A DNA stretch of 54,338 nt from Natrinema gari JCM 14663 (GTDB taxonomy: Archaea > Halobacteriota > Halobacteria > Halobacteriales > Natrialbaceae): assembly GCF_000337175.1 (NCBI RefSeq), contig NZ_AOIJ01000030.1, positions 83,705-138,042 of the forward strand, read 5' to 3'. A program made the position numbers and the translations under genes. Position 1 is the stretch's first letter. Every line of letters begins with the position of its first letter. Below, one piece after another: positions 35,133-43,291 of this stretch. Below the pieces are notes generated by a model, which worked only from the letters and a program-made list of their open reading frames with translations, ran no database searches and was not told where the DNA came from.

Positions 35133-35389
35133 CTCGCAAACTTCTGATGGCCGTAAAATAAGTTCGCAAGAAGTTGTAGTATATACTAAACGACATATTT
35201 TGGGGAGGGGTTCGTCACTATACAGACACGCCCTATCAGTAGAACCATCAAAACAAGGATTCCTTGTCAGCCCCCACAAAAATTGGCGTGGGATACTTGA
35301 CCAGATAATATTAGAATTTCTTCTCAATCTTATGTGGCGTAATATACTAGACGTATGGTTTTATGCATGTGGATTACTTATCATATTCT
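35133..35389. other. AT-rich island edge, upstream of mcrB
   Basis: This stretch of about 260 nt is strongly AT-rich compared with the core genome and has no recognised gene. It contains a perfect 12-bp palindrome TAGTATATACTA (35177-35188), possibly regulatory, and AATATACTAGACG near the mcrB start. Confidence 0.45.
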
Positions 35390-36619
35390 ATGGCAACTAG
35401 TGATGGGGCAGACACATATACTGTTGAGAATATTAAGGAACTACTGGATCGTCCATTAAAATCAAATACGGAGATGGCAGTTGATGTTGTGAAAAATGCT
35501 GCAGACGAAAAAGCACTCAAACTACTGATAAAAGAACACAATATCGACACAGTTCACGACGGTAAAAAAGGGCTTGGTCCTGTTAGACAAGCACTATTGG
35601 AGTCGGAAAAAGCACCCAGAAGCTTAAAACAGAAAGTTGCAACTCGTGGCGATGACACTACAGAATTGGAAAGTCTCGTGCCCGATTCCGCTCGAAAGTC
35701 GGCATTAGGGGCTTTAGAAGCAGGAAAGCCAGTTGTGCTCTATGGACCAACAGGTACTGGTAAAACTACATTTGCTAAACAACTAGCCCTAGAGACAAGT
35801 GTCGGGTATACGCTAGAGACAGCATCTCCATCTTGGACAAAACAAGATATCATCGGCCGAGTGGAGCCTGAATACGATAAGGATACTATTAGCTACCGCA
35901 AAGAACCAGGTTGCGTCTCTAAAGCTGTTCTTCGAGCACGAGACTTCAGTGAGGATTATGCTGTAATAATCGATGAGCTAACACGTTCAGATATCTCTAA
36001 GATTTTTGGTCCACTCTATACTGCCATTGAAAACAACCATCAAACCATTTTCACTACTGACAATGGAAGGACTGTTGAGTTAGATCCAAGTGTGAATATT
36101 ATATGTACAATGAATATGTCAGATCGCACAGTAAATGAACTTGATAATGCAATCACTCGACGGTTTGCAATGATTGAAATATCTGAGTACGAACAAGACG
36201 ATCGACAGACATTGTTCTCAACATGGATAGATAAGCACCTGACTGATACCATGGTTGATCCGGAGGAGCTTAAAAGGCTGTTTGAAACAGATTATTCCCG
36301 TCTAAATGGAATTGGTAGTGAGAGCAACAACGATGGAGTCATGCAGTTTGGTCCCATGCACTACGAGGACGTTGCAAACTTCATTGGTAAAACAACAAAA
36401 GTTGATGGGGTCTATGAAGATGAACCGCGTCTCGCCGTTGGTGAAGGATTTAGAACATATATTGTCCCTCGGTTGTTGAATTCAGCAACATATTCACAGA
36501 TTAACAAGCTTGTAGACCATTATGAGATACTAGATGATGAATTCGCATTTGATCTGTCACGTGCAACGGAGCTAGTACAGTCTGAACTTGAATCAGAAGA
36601 GCAGAGAATGGGTACATAA
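35390..36619 (+). CDS. mcrB: McrB-like AAA+ NTPase of a type IV restriction system
   Basis: The 409-aa product starts MATSDGADTYTVENIKELLD. After a roughly 100-residue N-terminal region comes the AAA+ module: Walker A VLYGPTGTGKTTFAKQLALE, Walker B with McrB-type context AVIIDELTRSDISKIFGPL, and the McrB signature TMNMSDRTVNELDNAITRRF. The GTPase McrB normally drives translocation of the McrC nuclease on methylated DNA. The known methyl-binding N-terminal domain is not recognised, so the target signal may differ. Base composition is AT-rich, unlike the core genome, showing transfer. Confidence 0.88.
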   Translation: MATSDGADTYTVENIKELLDRPLKSNTEMAVDVVKNAADEKALKLLIKEHNIDTVHDGKKGLGPVRQALLESEKAPRSLKQKVATRGDDTTELESLVPDSARKSALGALEAGKPVVLYGPTGTGKTTFAKQLALETSVGYTLETASPSWTKQDIIGRVEPEYDKDTISYRKEPGCVSKAVLRARDFSEDYAVIIDELTRSDISKIFGPLYTAIENNHQTIFTTDNGRTVELDPSVNIICTMNMSDRTVNELDNAITRRFAMIEISEYEQDDRQTLFSTWIDKHLTDTMVDPEELKRLFETDYSRLNGIGSESNNDGVMQFGPMHYEDVANFIGKTTKVDGVYEDEPRLAVGEGFRTYIVPRLLNSATYSQINKLVDHYEILDDEFAFDLSRATELVQSELESEEQRMGT

Positions 36620-36625
36620 CCCATC

Positions 36626-38407
36626 ATGAGTAGCAGTACTCTCCCGCATCGAGTACAAATTCGAGAGCGGGACGAGAAGACGATCGAAGATTGTCCACCA
36701 GAAATTGGGAAGCAACTCCAACGGGCTGCATTTGATAAGGTAGCCGCGAATGAGTTTGAAAAAACTCGTACTACGATAGGCAATGAAGAGGAACGTAGCG
36801 TTGTGAAAGCCACCGTAGATGACGGAACGCTCACGATATCTGTTGAGGATGTAGTGGGCGTAGTTAACCTCACCCCCACGTCGAAATTACAAATAAATCC
36901 CAAGATTGGTTGGGAAGAAATATTAGAGATGTTTCTTGCTATTCAGCAACGCAACCGCTCTCTAAGATATCATGGAATCCCGATAGATGATTTTCTCTCA
37001 GAAGACATAGAAATAAATGATATATTTGTAGTAATCACCATAAATTTTCTAAATAGCATTCAACCAATCCATCGAAACGGATTCATTAGACAATTCAAAA
37101 ATGAACAATACGATGCTGTGAGCGGCCGTGGGAGAATTAATGTCGAAGAGAGTTTATTGAACAAATCACGCGGAATCCCTAAACATCGGTTTGTTCAGAA
37201 GAAAGTAGATTATTCAACACCAGCAAACAGTCTCATCTACTTAGCCGGAAAACAACTGCTGCGCTTATTTCAGGATTCTGCCGGAGAGTATGAGCATAGC
37301 CATTTCTTCCAGATATTTAGCGAATTACGAGAACAGATAAGATATTTTGATGATATAGGCATTTCTGACGAAGGTATAAGTCTGAAAGAGATTAAGAAGA
37401 CAGATGTTAAGGATCTTCCAAGACAACGTCGTTACTACGAAGAAGCAGTCAAAACCTCTAAGACCATCCTTTCATCTACAACAGGACAGTCGCTTGAATC
37501 TGGCCGAGAAGATTTGACAATTGATTTTATCCTCGACATGGATCAAGTCTTTGAGACTTTCTCCCAATTAATTCTAGAAGAAGAAATCAAGCGTCTCAAT
37601 GATATCTCTCCTCACAATGTTGATGGAGAAGTAACTGTAGAGTATGAGCCTACCTTACAAATATTTGATGATGATACTGTGGGGACATATCGACCAGACC
37701 ATGTCCTTAAAAATTCAGAAGAAGTCATCGCAGTTCTTGACAGCAAATACTACTCACGAAATAATGATCCAAGTCAGCGAGGAGAAGTCCGATCTCGTAT
37801 GTTCAGTTATGCTTATCTATTGGACGCCGACGATATGGCGTTTCTTTGTCCATTTGGAGAACCGGTTTCAAGAAAACTCGCCCTTCGCGAAGGAGAAGTA
37901 ACACTAGTCAGGCCTGGGGGCGACTTCAGTATTGACTCCTACCGGGAGGCGATTCGTAGCTATCTTGAATCTCAGTTCGACATCGATAGATCAATTGAAG
38001 AACTTCGTGATGATCTTAGCTATCGAATTGCGCATCAAGATGTTAGGACAATAGATATAGATAATATATCCCAATATCCTTCACTTCAAGTAGGAAGAAA
38101 TAATATCACTTCCTTTGCTCGAGGAGTCCGTAGGTCTGCGATTCAACAATCAACCGAGGCTGCACGATTCGACAATCTCTCAAAGTCATTTCGACATAAA
38201 CTACTTAGTCAGATCAAAAACGGGTTTTCACCAGCTGACCAATATGATTTTTGTATCCCCCTATTCATACCAAATAATGCAAATGAAAACATTCCACACG
38301 AGAAGGACAATTGGGAAGGTGAGGCGATAAAATACTACAATGTACGAACCCGACATGGAGAAATAGTTGAGGTTTCAGATCCAAAATACATAAAACTAAA
38401 ATGGTAA
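36626..38407 (+). CDS. mcrC: McrC-like nuclease subunit of a type IV restriction system
   Basis: The 593-aa product follows mcrB by 6 nt. It shows the McrC N-terminal part (about 60-230, LTPTSKLQINPKIGWEEILE) and the PD-(D/E)XK nuclease core: TYRPDHVLKNS, then EEVIAVLDSKYYSRNN, giving D...D-x-K. The C-terminal extension of about 190 residues (TIDIDNISQYPSLQVGRNNI) is longer than in E. coli McrC and unassigned. It is expected to cut DNA together with McrB. The gene is AT-rich like mcrB and shares its operon. Confidence 0.85.
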   Translation: MSSSTLPHRVQIRERDEKTIEDCPPEIGKQLQRAAFDKVAANEFEKTRTTIGNEEERSVVKATVDDGTLTISVEDVVGVVNLTPTSKLQINPKIGWEEILEMFLAIQQRNRSLRYHGIPIDDFLSEDIEINDIFVVITINFLNSIQPIHRNGFIRQFKNEQYDAVSGRGRINVEESLLNKSRGIPKHRFVQKKVDYSTPANSLIYLAGKQLLRLFQDSAGEYEHSHFFQIFSELREQIRYFDDIGISDEGISLKEIKKTDVKDLPRQRRYYEEAVKTSKTILSSTTGQSLESGREDLTIDFILDMDQVFETFSQLILEEEIKRLNDISPHNVDGEVTVEYEPTLQIFDDDTVGTYRPDHVLKNSEEVIAVLDSKYYSRNNDPSQRGEVRSRMFSYAYLLDADDMAFLCPFGEPVSRKLALREGEVTLVRPGGDFSIDSYREAIRSYLESQFDIDRSIEELRDDLSYRIAHQDVRTIDIDNISQYPSLQVGRNNITSFARGVRRSAIQQSTEAARFDNLSKSFRHKLLSQIKNGFSPADQYDFCIPLFIPNNANENIPHEKDNWEGEAIKYYNVRTRHGEIVEVSDPKYIKLKW

Positions 38408-38561
38408 GGGTATTGGACACACTCAATATTATCTAAACTCCGATTAATATACATTCGACAGCGAGCACAACGACAAGACAAATAGCGGATCAATAGTAGA
38501 CTCGAGCCCGATCCGTTCCGCGCTATAAGCAGTAGATATAAGTCCCAACACGTCAACTGGT
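38408..38561. other. AT-rich distal edge of the McrBC island
   Basis: No gene is recognised in these 154 nt. The GC content rises sharply near 38505, which probably marks the island boundary. AGTAGATATAAG at 38531-38542 is a TATA-like element facing the structured-RNA candidate. Confidence 0.45.
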
Positions 38562-38660
38562 AAAGTGGAAGTCACGCTCCAGAATATAGGGGGCTGCACG
38601 CAAATGCCCCGGGTGCTGAGACACCCGAGACGTGGCTTCCAAAGCGACCCGCTTTGGTTG
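38562..38660 (+). ncRNA. Candidate structured RNA with a multi-branch fold
   Basis: The plus strand folds as a closed multi-branch structure. P1 TGGAAGTCACG (38566-38576) pairs with CGTGGCTTCCA (38631-38641) over 11 bp with one G-U. Inside are P2 GGGGC/GCCCC (38590-38594/38606-38610) and P3 GGGTG/CACCC (38611-38615/38622-38626). A further hairpin CCAAAGCG-ACC-CGCTTTGG (38639-38657) shares three bases with P1, so the two are mutually exclusive. A TATA-like GATATAAG sits about 27 nt upstream. No protein frame fits, and no known family is recognised. Confidence 0.5.
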
Positions 38661-38681
38661 CCATGCTTGCATACATTCTAC

Positions 38682-38699
38682 CGGGATATAAACGTCCCG
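38682..38699 (+). promoter_or_regulatory. TATA box inside a CGGGA-N8-TCCCG dyad
   Basis: CGGGATATAAACGTCCCG is an inverted repeat (arms CGGGA and TCCCG) whose centre is the TATA box TATAAA. A regulator binding the arms would occlude TBP. It probably drives the downstream zinc-finger gene, whose ATG is 67 nt further on. Confidence 0.45.
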
Positions 38700-38765
38700 C
38701 ACGACCGCGGAATCGCCCGACGGAATTAGCTTCGGCTGTGCATCGATGGTCGCGGAGTGGTCGGT

Positions 38766-39014
38766 ATGCGTAGCGGCCGCGACGAATCCGAGAGCGACGA
38801 CACCGCCGCCGACTGCGATGAGACCGCCATCGACCGCGACAGCAGCGCCGCCGACCGCGACGACACCGCTGCCGACCGCGACGGTTCGTCGCCCCCCGAC
38901 TGTCCCCGCTGTGGCGAACGGATCGCGTTCCTCACCGTCTCCGGTCCCATGACCGGCTCGGTCAGCCCCTGTGGCTGTTCGGTGCCGCCCGCACTCGTTC
39001 ACCGCGAGGACTAG
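38766..39014 (+). CDS. Small zinc-finger protein with an acidic repeat N-terminus
   Basis: This 82-aa protein begins with a roughly 40-residue acidic low-complexity part in which AADCDE, IDRDS, AADRDD and AADRDG form imperfect 7-8-residue repeats. A zinc-binding domain follows: PPDCPRCGERIAFLTVSG then SVSPCGCSVPPALV (CxxC plus CxC). Small halophilic proteins of this type are common and their function is unknown. The start at 38766 is used; a GTG three codons upstream is possible. Confidence 0.75.
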   Translation: MRSGRDESESDDTAADCDETAIDRDSSAADRDDTAADRDGSSPPDCPRCGERIAFLTVSGPMTGSVSPCGCSVPPALVHRED

Positions 39015-39226
39015 GGGCTCCCTCGAGCCTCGGCGGGCAGCCGGCCGGGCGGCGGGGGCCATCGGAACCACCACCACGTCGACATCGACCGTCGATCGGC
39101 CGGCCCGTAAACGGGGCCTCGAGCGCGTTCTCCGGCCTGACAGTGGCGTCGCTCCCTGAGCGAACCGGTCGGGCCGCGGACGGACAGGTAGGACCACTTT
39201 TCACTCACGACTCCCGACGATGGGAT

Positions 39227-40030
39227 ATGAACGAGCCCCAGTCGGACACCAGACGGGCGGCCGTCGCGATGCAGGCCGCCGCCGACGGTGCCACCGTCGC
39301 GGCGAATTCGTTTCGAACCGACCTCGACGTTGAGCACAAAGACGGGAAAACCGACGTCGTGACGCAGGTCGATCGGGACGCACAGGAGACGGTCATCGAG
39401 ACCATCCGGACGGCGTTCCCGGACGATCCGGTCGTCGGCGAAGAGGAGGACGCGCTGAAGACGGTCCCCGAAACGGGTCCGGCCTGGATCGTCGACCCCA
39501 TCGACGGCACGAACAACTACGTGCGGGGCTCGCGCGCCTTCGGCACCGCCGTTGCGGCCGTCGTCGACGGCGAGCCGGTCGCCGCCGCGTTCGACTGTCC
39601 CGCGCTCTCGGACACGTACCGCGTCGGCCCGGATGGCGTCTTCCGCAACGGCGACCCGCTGTCGGTCAGCGACTGCACCGACCCCGAAACCGCCACCGTC
39701 TGCCCGACCTTTTGGTGGGACTTCGACCAGCGCGACCAGTACGCCACGGCCGCCCGCGCGGTCGTCGACCGGTTCGGCGACATGCGCCGCTACGGCTGTA
39801 CCCAACTCGAACTCGCGCTGGTCGCCTCGGGCACGCTCGAGGGGACGATGACGAACCTGCAAACGAACCCGTGGGACACCGTCGCCGGCGTGCAGTCGAT
39901 CCGCGCGGCCGGCGGAGTCGTCACCGATCTCGAGGGAAACCGCTGGCGACACGACAGCACGGGCCTGGTCGCCTCGAACGGCGCGGTACACGACGACCTG
40001 CTCGCCGCGACCCGCGACATCGTCGCGTAG
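39227..40030 (+). CDS. Inositol monophosphatase family protein
   Basis: The 267-aa protein has the metal-dependent sugar-phosphatase motifs: PVVGEEEDALK with the first metal-binding Glu, AWIVDPIDGTNNYVRG with the DPIDGT core, and TNPWDTVAGVQSIRAAGG with the second Asp. In archaea this family includes inositol-1-phosphatase, fructose-1,6-bisphosphatase and PAP phosphatase; which applies here cannot be told. The ATG at 39227 follows a GGGATATGA context, and an upstream in-frame start would add a non-conserved 28 residues. Confidence 0.9.
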   Translation: MNEPQSDTRRAAVAMQAAADGATVAANSFRTDLDVEHKDGKTDVVTQVDRDAQETVIETIRTAFPDDPVVGEEEDALKTVPETGPAWIVDPIDGTNNYVRGSRAFGTAVAAVVDGEPVAAAFDCPALSDTYRVGPDGVFRNGDPLSVSDCTDPETATVCPTFWWDFDQRDQYATAARAVVDRFGDMRRYGCTQLELALVASGTLEGTMTNLQTNPWDTVAGVQSIRAAGGVVTDLEGNRWRHDSTGLVASNGAVHDDLLAATRDIVA

Positions 40031-40117
40031 GCCACGAGCCGACCCCGGTCAGCCGATCGGAGAGTCCCGCGCATTGAAACCGGAAACGGTAAGCGGCCGC
40101 CACTATCGGATTCCGGT

Positions 40118-41245
40118 ATGGACGACTTCATCGACCGGTTCGGGGCCGAGCGCGTCTGGGCCGCGACCGTCGCGAGTCTCGCCGCCGTCGTGGTCCTCGG
40201 CGCGGTCCTGTTCCCCCAGCGAGTGTACGTCGATTTCATCTGGCAATACTTCTGGGGGCCGGTCGTCGCCGACGCGCACAGCTGGGAGTGCGTCGCCTGG
40301 GCCGGCGGCCAAGAACTCCCCTGTAGCGAGGCCGGTGCCGGCGCTGGTCCGACCGCCGAACCGGGCTATACGTTCGTCTCCTATGGCGGCTACATCCCGA
40401 CGCTGGTCCTGTTACTGACCGGGATCATCTTCCTCATTCGCCGCCTCGAGATCGAGCGGTACCGCGCGGGCTTTTTCGCCCTGTTCCCGTTCATGCTCTT
40501 TGGCGGCGCGCTGCGGGTCGTCGAGGACGTCAACGCGACGGCCTTCGAAGCGACCGGCGAGATGGCCATCCACCTCCCGTGGTCCGGGTTCATCATCAGT
40601 CCGCTGATCTACTTTACCGTCTTCTTCATCGCCCTCTTCGCGGTCGTAACCTCGGTGTGGCTCGACCGTAACGGCTACGTTTCGGGCTACGAGTACCCGC
40701 TGGCCGGGATCGGGACCGCGGCGCTGACGATCACGATCGCGTATCTGGGGTTCGTCGCCGCGACGGAACCCTACGCGGCGTTCCACCCGCTCATTCCGCT
40801 CGTCGTACTCGTCGGCGCAACGCTGACGACGGCGATCACCTGGCTCACACTCGAGCGCGTCGCCCCGGAACTGAACCGCGGCACCCGGTCGATGGGGCTC
40901 GTCGTCATCTGGGCTCACGCGGTCGACGGGGTCGCGAACGTCGTCGGACTCGACTGGGCGACTTCCCTCGGCCTGCCGACCAACCTCGTCCCGAAACACC
41001 CGATCAACCGGGCGATCGCTAACACGACGGCCGACGTGTTGCCCGCCAATGTCGTCGCCGCCACCGGCTCGGCCTGGCCGTTCCTGCTCGTCAAGATCGC
41101 GGCCGCCGTCTTCGTCATCTGGATCTTCGACGAGACAGTCTTCGAGGACAGCCCCCGCTACGCCGTCTTGCTCATGATCACCGTCGTCGCCGTCGGCCTG
41201 GGTCCCGGGACCCGCGACATGCTGCGGGCGACGTTCGGCGTCTGA
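40118..41245 (+). CDS. DUF63 family integral membrane protein
   Basis: The 375-aa polytopic protein (about nine hydrophobic segments) shows the DUF63 hallmarks: [20 protein letters not shown] near the N-terminus, [20 protein letters not shown], and [20 protein letters not shown]. The function of this archaeal family is unknown. A Gly/Ala/Pro-rich loop ([16 protein letters not shown]) follows the first helix. Confidence 0.88.
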   Translation: MDDFIDRFGAERVWAATVASLAAVVVLGAVLFPQRVYVDFIWQYFWGPVVADAHSWECVAWAGGQELPCSEAGAGAGPTAEPGYTFVSYGGYIPTLVLLLTGIIFLIRRLEIERYRAGFFALFPFMLFGGALRVVEDVNATAFEATGEMAIHLPWSGFIISPLIYFTVFFIALFAVVTSVWLDRNGYVSGYEYPLAGIGTAALTITIAYLGFVAATEPYAAFHPLIPLVVLVGATLTTAITWLTLERVAPELNRGTRSMGLVVIWAHAVDGVANVVGLDWATSLGLPTNLVPKHPINRAIANTTADVLPANVVAATGSAWPFLLVKIAAAVFVIWIFDETVFEDSPRYAVLLMITVVAVGLGPGTRDMLRATFGV

Positions 41246-41376
41246 TCGGCTCCGGTTCGCGTGTTATCGTGTTCGGCTCGTCGCTCACGTGCGCTCGAGT
41301 CCAAGCTCACGCCGACCGCCCGAGCGGCGCGACCGCGAACGGGGACTTTAATCGCCCGCGGCGGGAACGAGCGTGC

Positions 41377-41655
41377 ATGAGTGAGACGAACGGGTGGTTC
41401 GCGGCCGGGGACCGCGACGATCCCGACGCGACGATGACCGCGATTCGCGAGGGCAGCGCCGACGAGCCCCGTAATTGGCCCGCCCTCGCGGTCGAGGCCG
41501 GGTTCGCGAGCGAGACCGAGGAGTACTACGACGCCCTCCGCGAGGCGACGACGGCCGCGACGCGGGCCGCGGTGACCGAACGCGAGCGGGCCGACGACCG
41601 CCAACTCGTCCACGCCATCCGGGCAATGGACGACATGGGACGAATACTATTATAG
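41377..41655 (+). pseudogene. nop5: 5' fragment of nop5 (C/D-box RNP core protein), truncated at an insertion junction
   Basis: The 92-aa product starts MSETNGWFAAGDRDDPDATM and runs through NWPALAVEAGFASETEEYYD to RQLVHAIRAMDDM. This matches the N-terminal part of haloarchaeal Nop5 (aNop56), which continues after MDD with an ERTANELAER-type helix and several hundred more residues including the NOP domain. Here the frame ends after six more codons (MGRILL) and the sequence turns AT-rich. ACTTTAATCG about 30 nt upstream of the ATG is the probable promoter. The fibrillarin gene that normally follows is absent. The identification rests on remembered family sequence and is inferred. Confidence 0.6.
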
Positions 41656-42310
41656 AATCTGTGTTTCATCCCGTTCTGGATTTCTCCCTGCTGCGACTCT
41701 GGCACCGGACTCCGTAGGCTCTGCTCGAGGTTATTTCAATCCTGGACGTGTGATGAAGACCAAAGGACCAAACTAAACACTACCCTTCCCTCCAATGGAG
41801 TGGAAATAGTAGAGTGGACTACTACTAAAGGTAGTTGGATGCTTCAGAATTATCATAGAAGTTCAAGCACATTGAGTGGAACCTTATGAGTTGAGCAGTG
41901 GTATTCTCCTGTCTTGTTGGGACGCGATGTAGATCAGCATTAGAATTTTCTTGTTAGCTCCAGCTGTAGGATGGAAGTAAGGGTTATGTGGCCTCCCCTC
42001 TAATGATCATAGCGCCGGTATCAGGGCACCACTTGTGCAAGGGGAGATGCCCTGATTCCGTCAATACCGAGCAGCTAAACCCCACTCGGGCTGCGCTAGC
42101 AGCATGTCGGCGTACGCGTCGGTCCGATTTAGGGGTTTGGTTGCTCCGAAGAGAGTCATCAATATGAGTCCACCAATCACACGACCCGACATTCGGCCGA
42201 CGTTGAACTGGATCGAACGATCGCATATCCACGACGAGAAGACGGCAGAAGACAGACAAAACAACTAAATCAAATTCCGGTCTCTCAACGCATGCCCGCA
42301 GTACAGATCG
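41656..42310. other. AT-rich junction between nop5 fragment and Cas locus, no gene recognised
   Basis: About 655 nt of lower-GC DNA without a convincing gene. A 9-bp inverted repeat ATCAGGGCA/TGCCCTGAT (42020-42028/42047-42055) closes a hairpin. A minus-strand frame (42061-42264) shows a hydrophobic stretch (GRVIGGLILMTLFGATKPLN) that could be a gene remnant but has no recognisable family. The composition suggests decayed mobile DNA. Confidence 0.45.
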
Positions 42311-42399
42311 ATTTCAGTTGGATCCCGGAGCAGTTGAAGTTTGTTCGGACCCGCTGTGGGCCAAAGCTAGTTTCAGATGGACCCTTTTGGGTTCCACTT
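42311..42399 (+). repeat. Two degenerate CRISPR-repeat-like units upstream of cas6
   Basis: GTTTCAGATGGACCC followed by TTTTGGGTTCCACTT (42370-42399) matches the array repeat at about 22 of 30 positions, in the same orientation. ATTTCAGTTGGATCC followed by CGGAGCAGTTGAAGT (42311-42340) matches at about 18 of 30, and at about 20 of 30 against the common haloarchaeal variant of the repeat. They are separated by 29 nt. They look like the remains of a second array at the other flank of the cas genes. Confidence 0.45.
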
Positions 42400-42416
42400 T
42401 CGCTCTAGCACAATCA

Positions 42417-42427
42417 CATTTATTATG
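42417..42427 (+). promoter_or_regulatory. Probable promoter of the cas operon
   Basis: CATTTATTATG is the best TATA-like element ahead of cas6, with about 58 nt to the ATG. AGGGAGA at 42471-42477, about 7 nt before the ATG, is a plausible Shine-Dalgarno sequence. Confidence 0.45.
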
Positions 42428-42484
42428 ATGCAATCGGTAAGCGTACTGCAATGACATAATGACACGAAGTAGGGAGATACACGA

Positions 42485-43291
42485 ATGCGAGTGATAGCAC
42501 ACCTGCACGCGCGTGCGGACACGGCTTACGACAACACGTACCATCATAAGCTTCGGGGTCGAATCTGGAACGCGCTTGACGGGACCGAATACGACGAAAT
42601 ACACGACGAGGATCGTCCGAAGGGATTCACGTACAGCAATCCATTTCCACCAGGAGATATGCGGGAGGGCGACGAGCGAACGTTACTCGTAGCGTCGCCG
42701 CACGAAGAACTACTCGCCAACGTCGCTGCCGATTTCAAAGACGATCGGGAGTTGAACATTGGCGAGATGCCCTTCCACGTCAATTCGGTCAACGGACTAG
42801 CGACCGATGTGGGAGAACCGGGTACGTCGGGTACGATCGAGACGGGGACGGGCGTGCTGGTTCGGATCCCGCCGTGGCGTTTCGAGGAGTACGACATCGA
42901 AACCGACCACGACGAGGCGGAATTCTGGCGACCAGAACATACGATGGAGCCGTTCCACAACCAGATCGAGAACAACCTCGACAAGAAACACGACCGGTTT
43001 TGTCCCGACTACCTGCCCGGGCCGTCCGAAACTAGCGACGACTTGTTCGACGGCGCAGACCTGATCAAGACGTTCTCAATCCCGGTGACCGTGACACAGG
43101 GTCAACGCGAGACGTGGGTGTTGAGCAAATGGCGATTCGACTACACCGTCCGCGATGACCACCACCGACGCCACCTGAATCTCGCGCTCGACACCGGTAT
43201 CGGCGAGCGGAATTCGCTCGGGTTCGGGTTCGTCAACATCACCGAGAAAGAGGACCAGCGATCGGGACGGAGGGAGCGCGTCGATGCTTGA
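42485..43291 (+). CDS. cas6: Cas6 CRISPR RNA endoribonuclease
   Basis: The 268-aa protein begins MRVIAHLHARADTAYDNTYH, with the N-terminal ferredoxin-like strand and a His in the position of the Cas6 active site (NTYHHKLRGRIWNAL). It ends with the family glycine-rich loop TGIGERNSLGFGFVNI at about residues 237-252. Cas6 cleaves the pre-crRNA in each repeat, here probably leaving an 8-nt 5' handle with sequence GUCGAAGC. It is the first gene of the cas operon and overlaps cas8b by 8 nt. Confidence 0.92.
   Translation: MRVIAHLHARADTAYDNTYHHKLRGRIWNALDGTEYDEIHDEDRPKGFTYSNPFPPGDMREGDERTLLVASPHEELLANVAADFKDDRELNIGEMPFHVNSVNGLATDVGEPGTSGTIETGTGVLVRIPPWRFEEYDIETDHDEAEFWRPEHTMEPFHNQIENNLDKKHDRFCPDYLPGPSETSDDLFDGADLIKTFSIPVTVTQGQRETWVLSKWRFDYTVRDDHHRRHLNLALDTGIGERNSLGFGFVNITEKEDQRSGRRERVDA

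Noticed and set aside
34897-35147. Short open frames across the tRNA-Leu region on both strands.
   Set aside because: They run through the tRNA gene and its hairpin and show no protein-like features.
41733-41760. TTTCAATCCTGGACGTG followed by TGATGAAGAC, vaguely like a CRISPR repeat.
   Set aside because: Matches are scattered and the central hairpin is absent; the resemblance is no better than chance.
42061-42264. A 67-residue minus-strand open frame in the AT-rich junction.
   Set aside because: It has one hydrophobic stretch, but no family, promoter or codon-use support; reported only inside the junction description.
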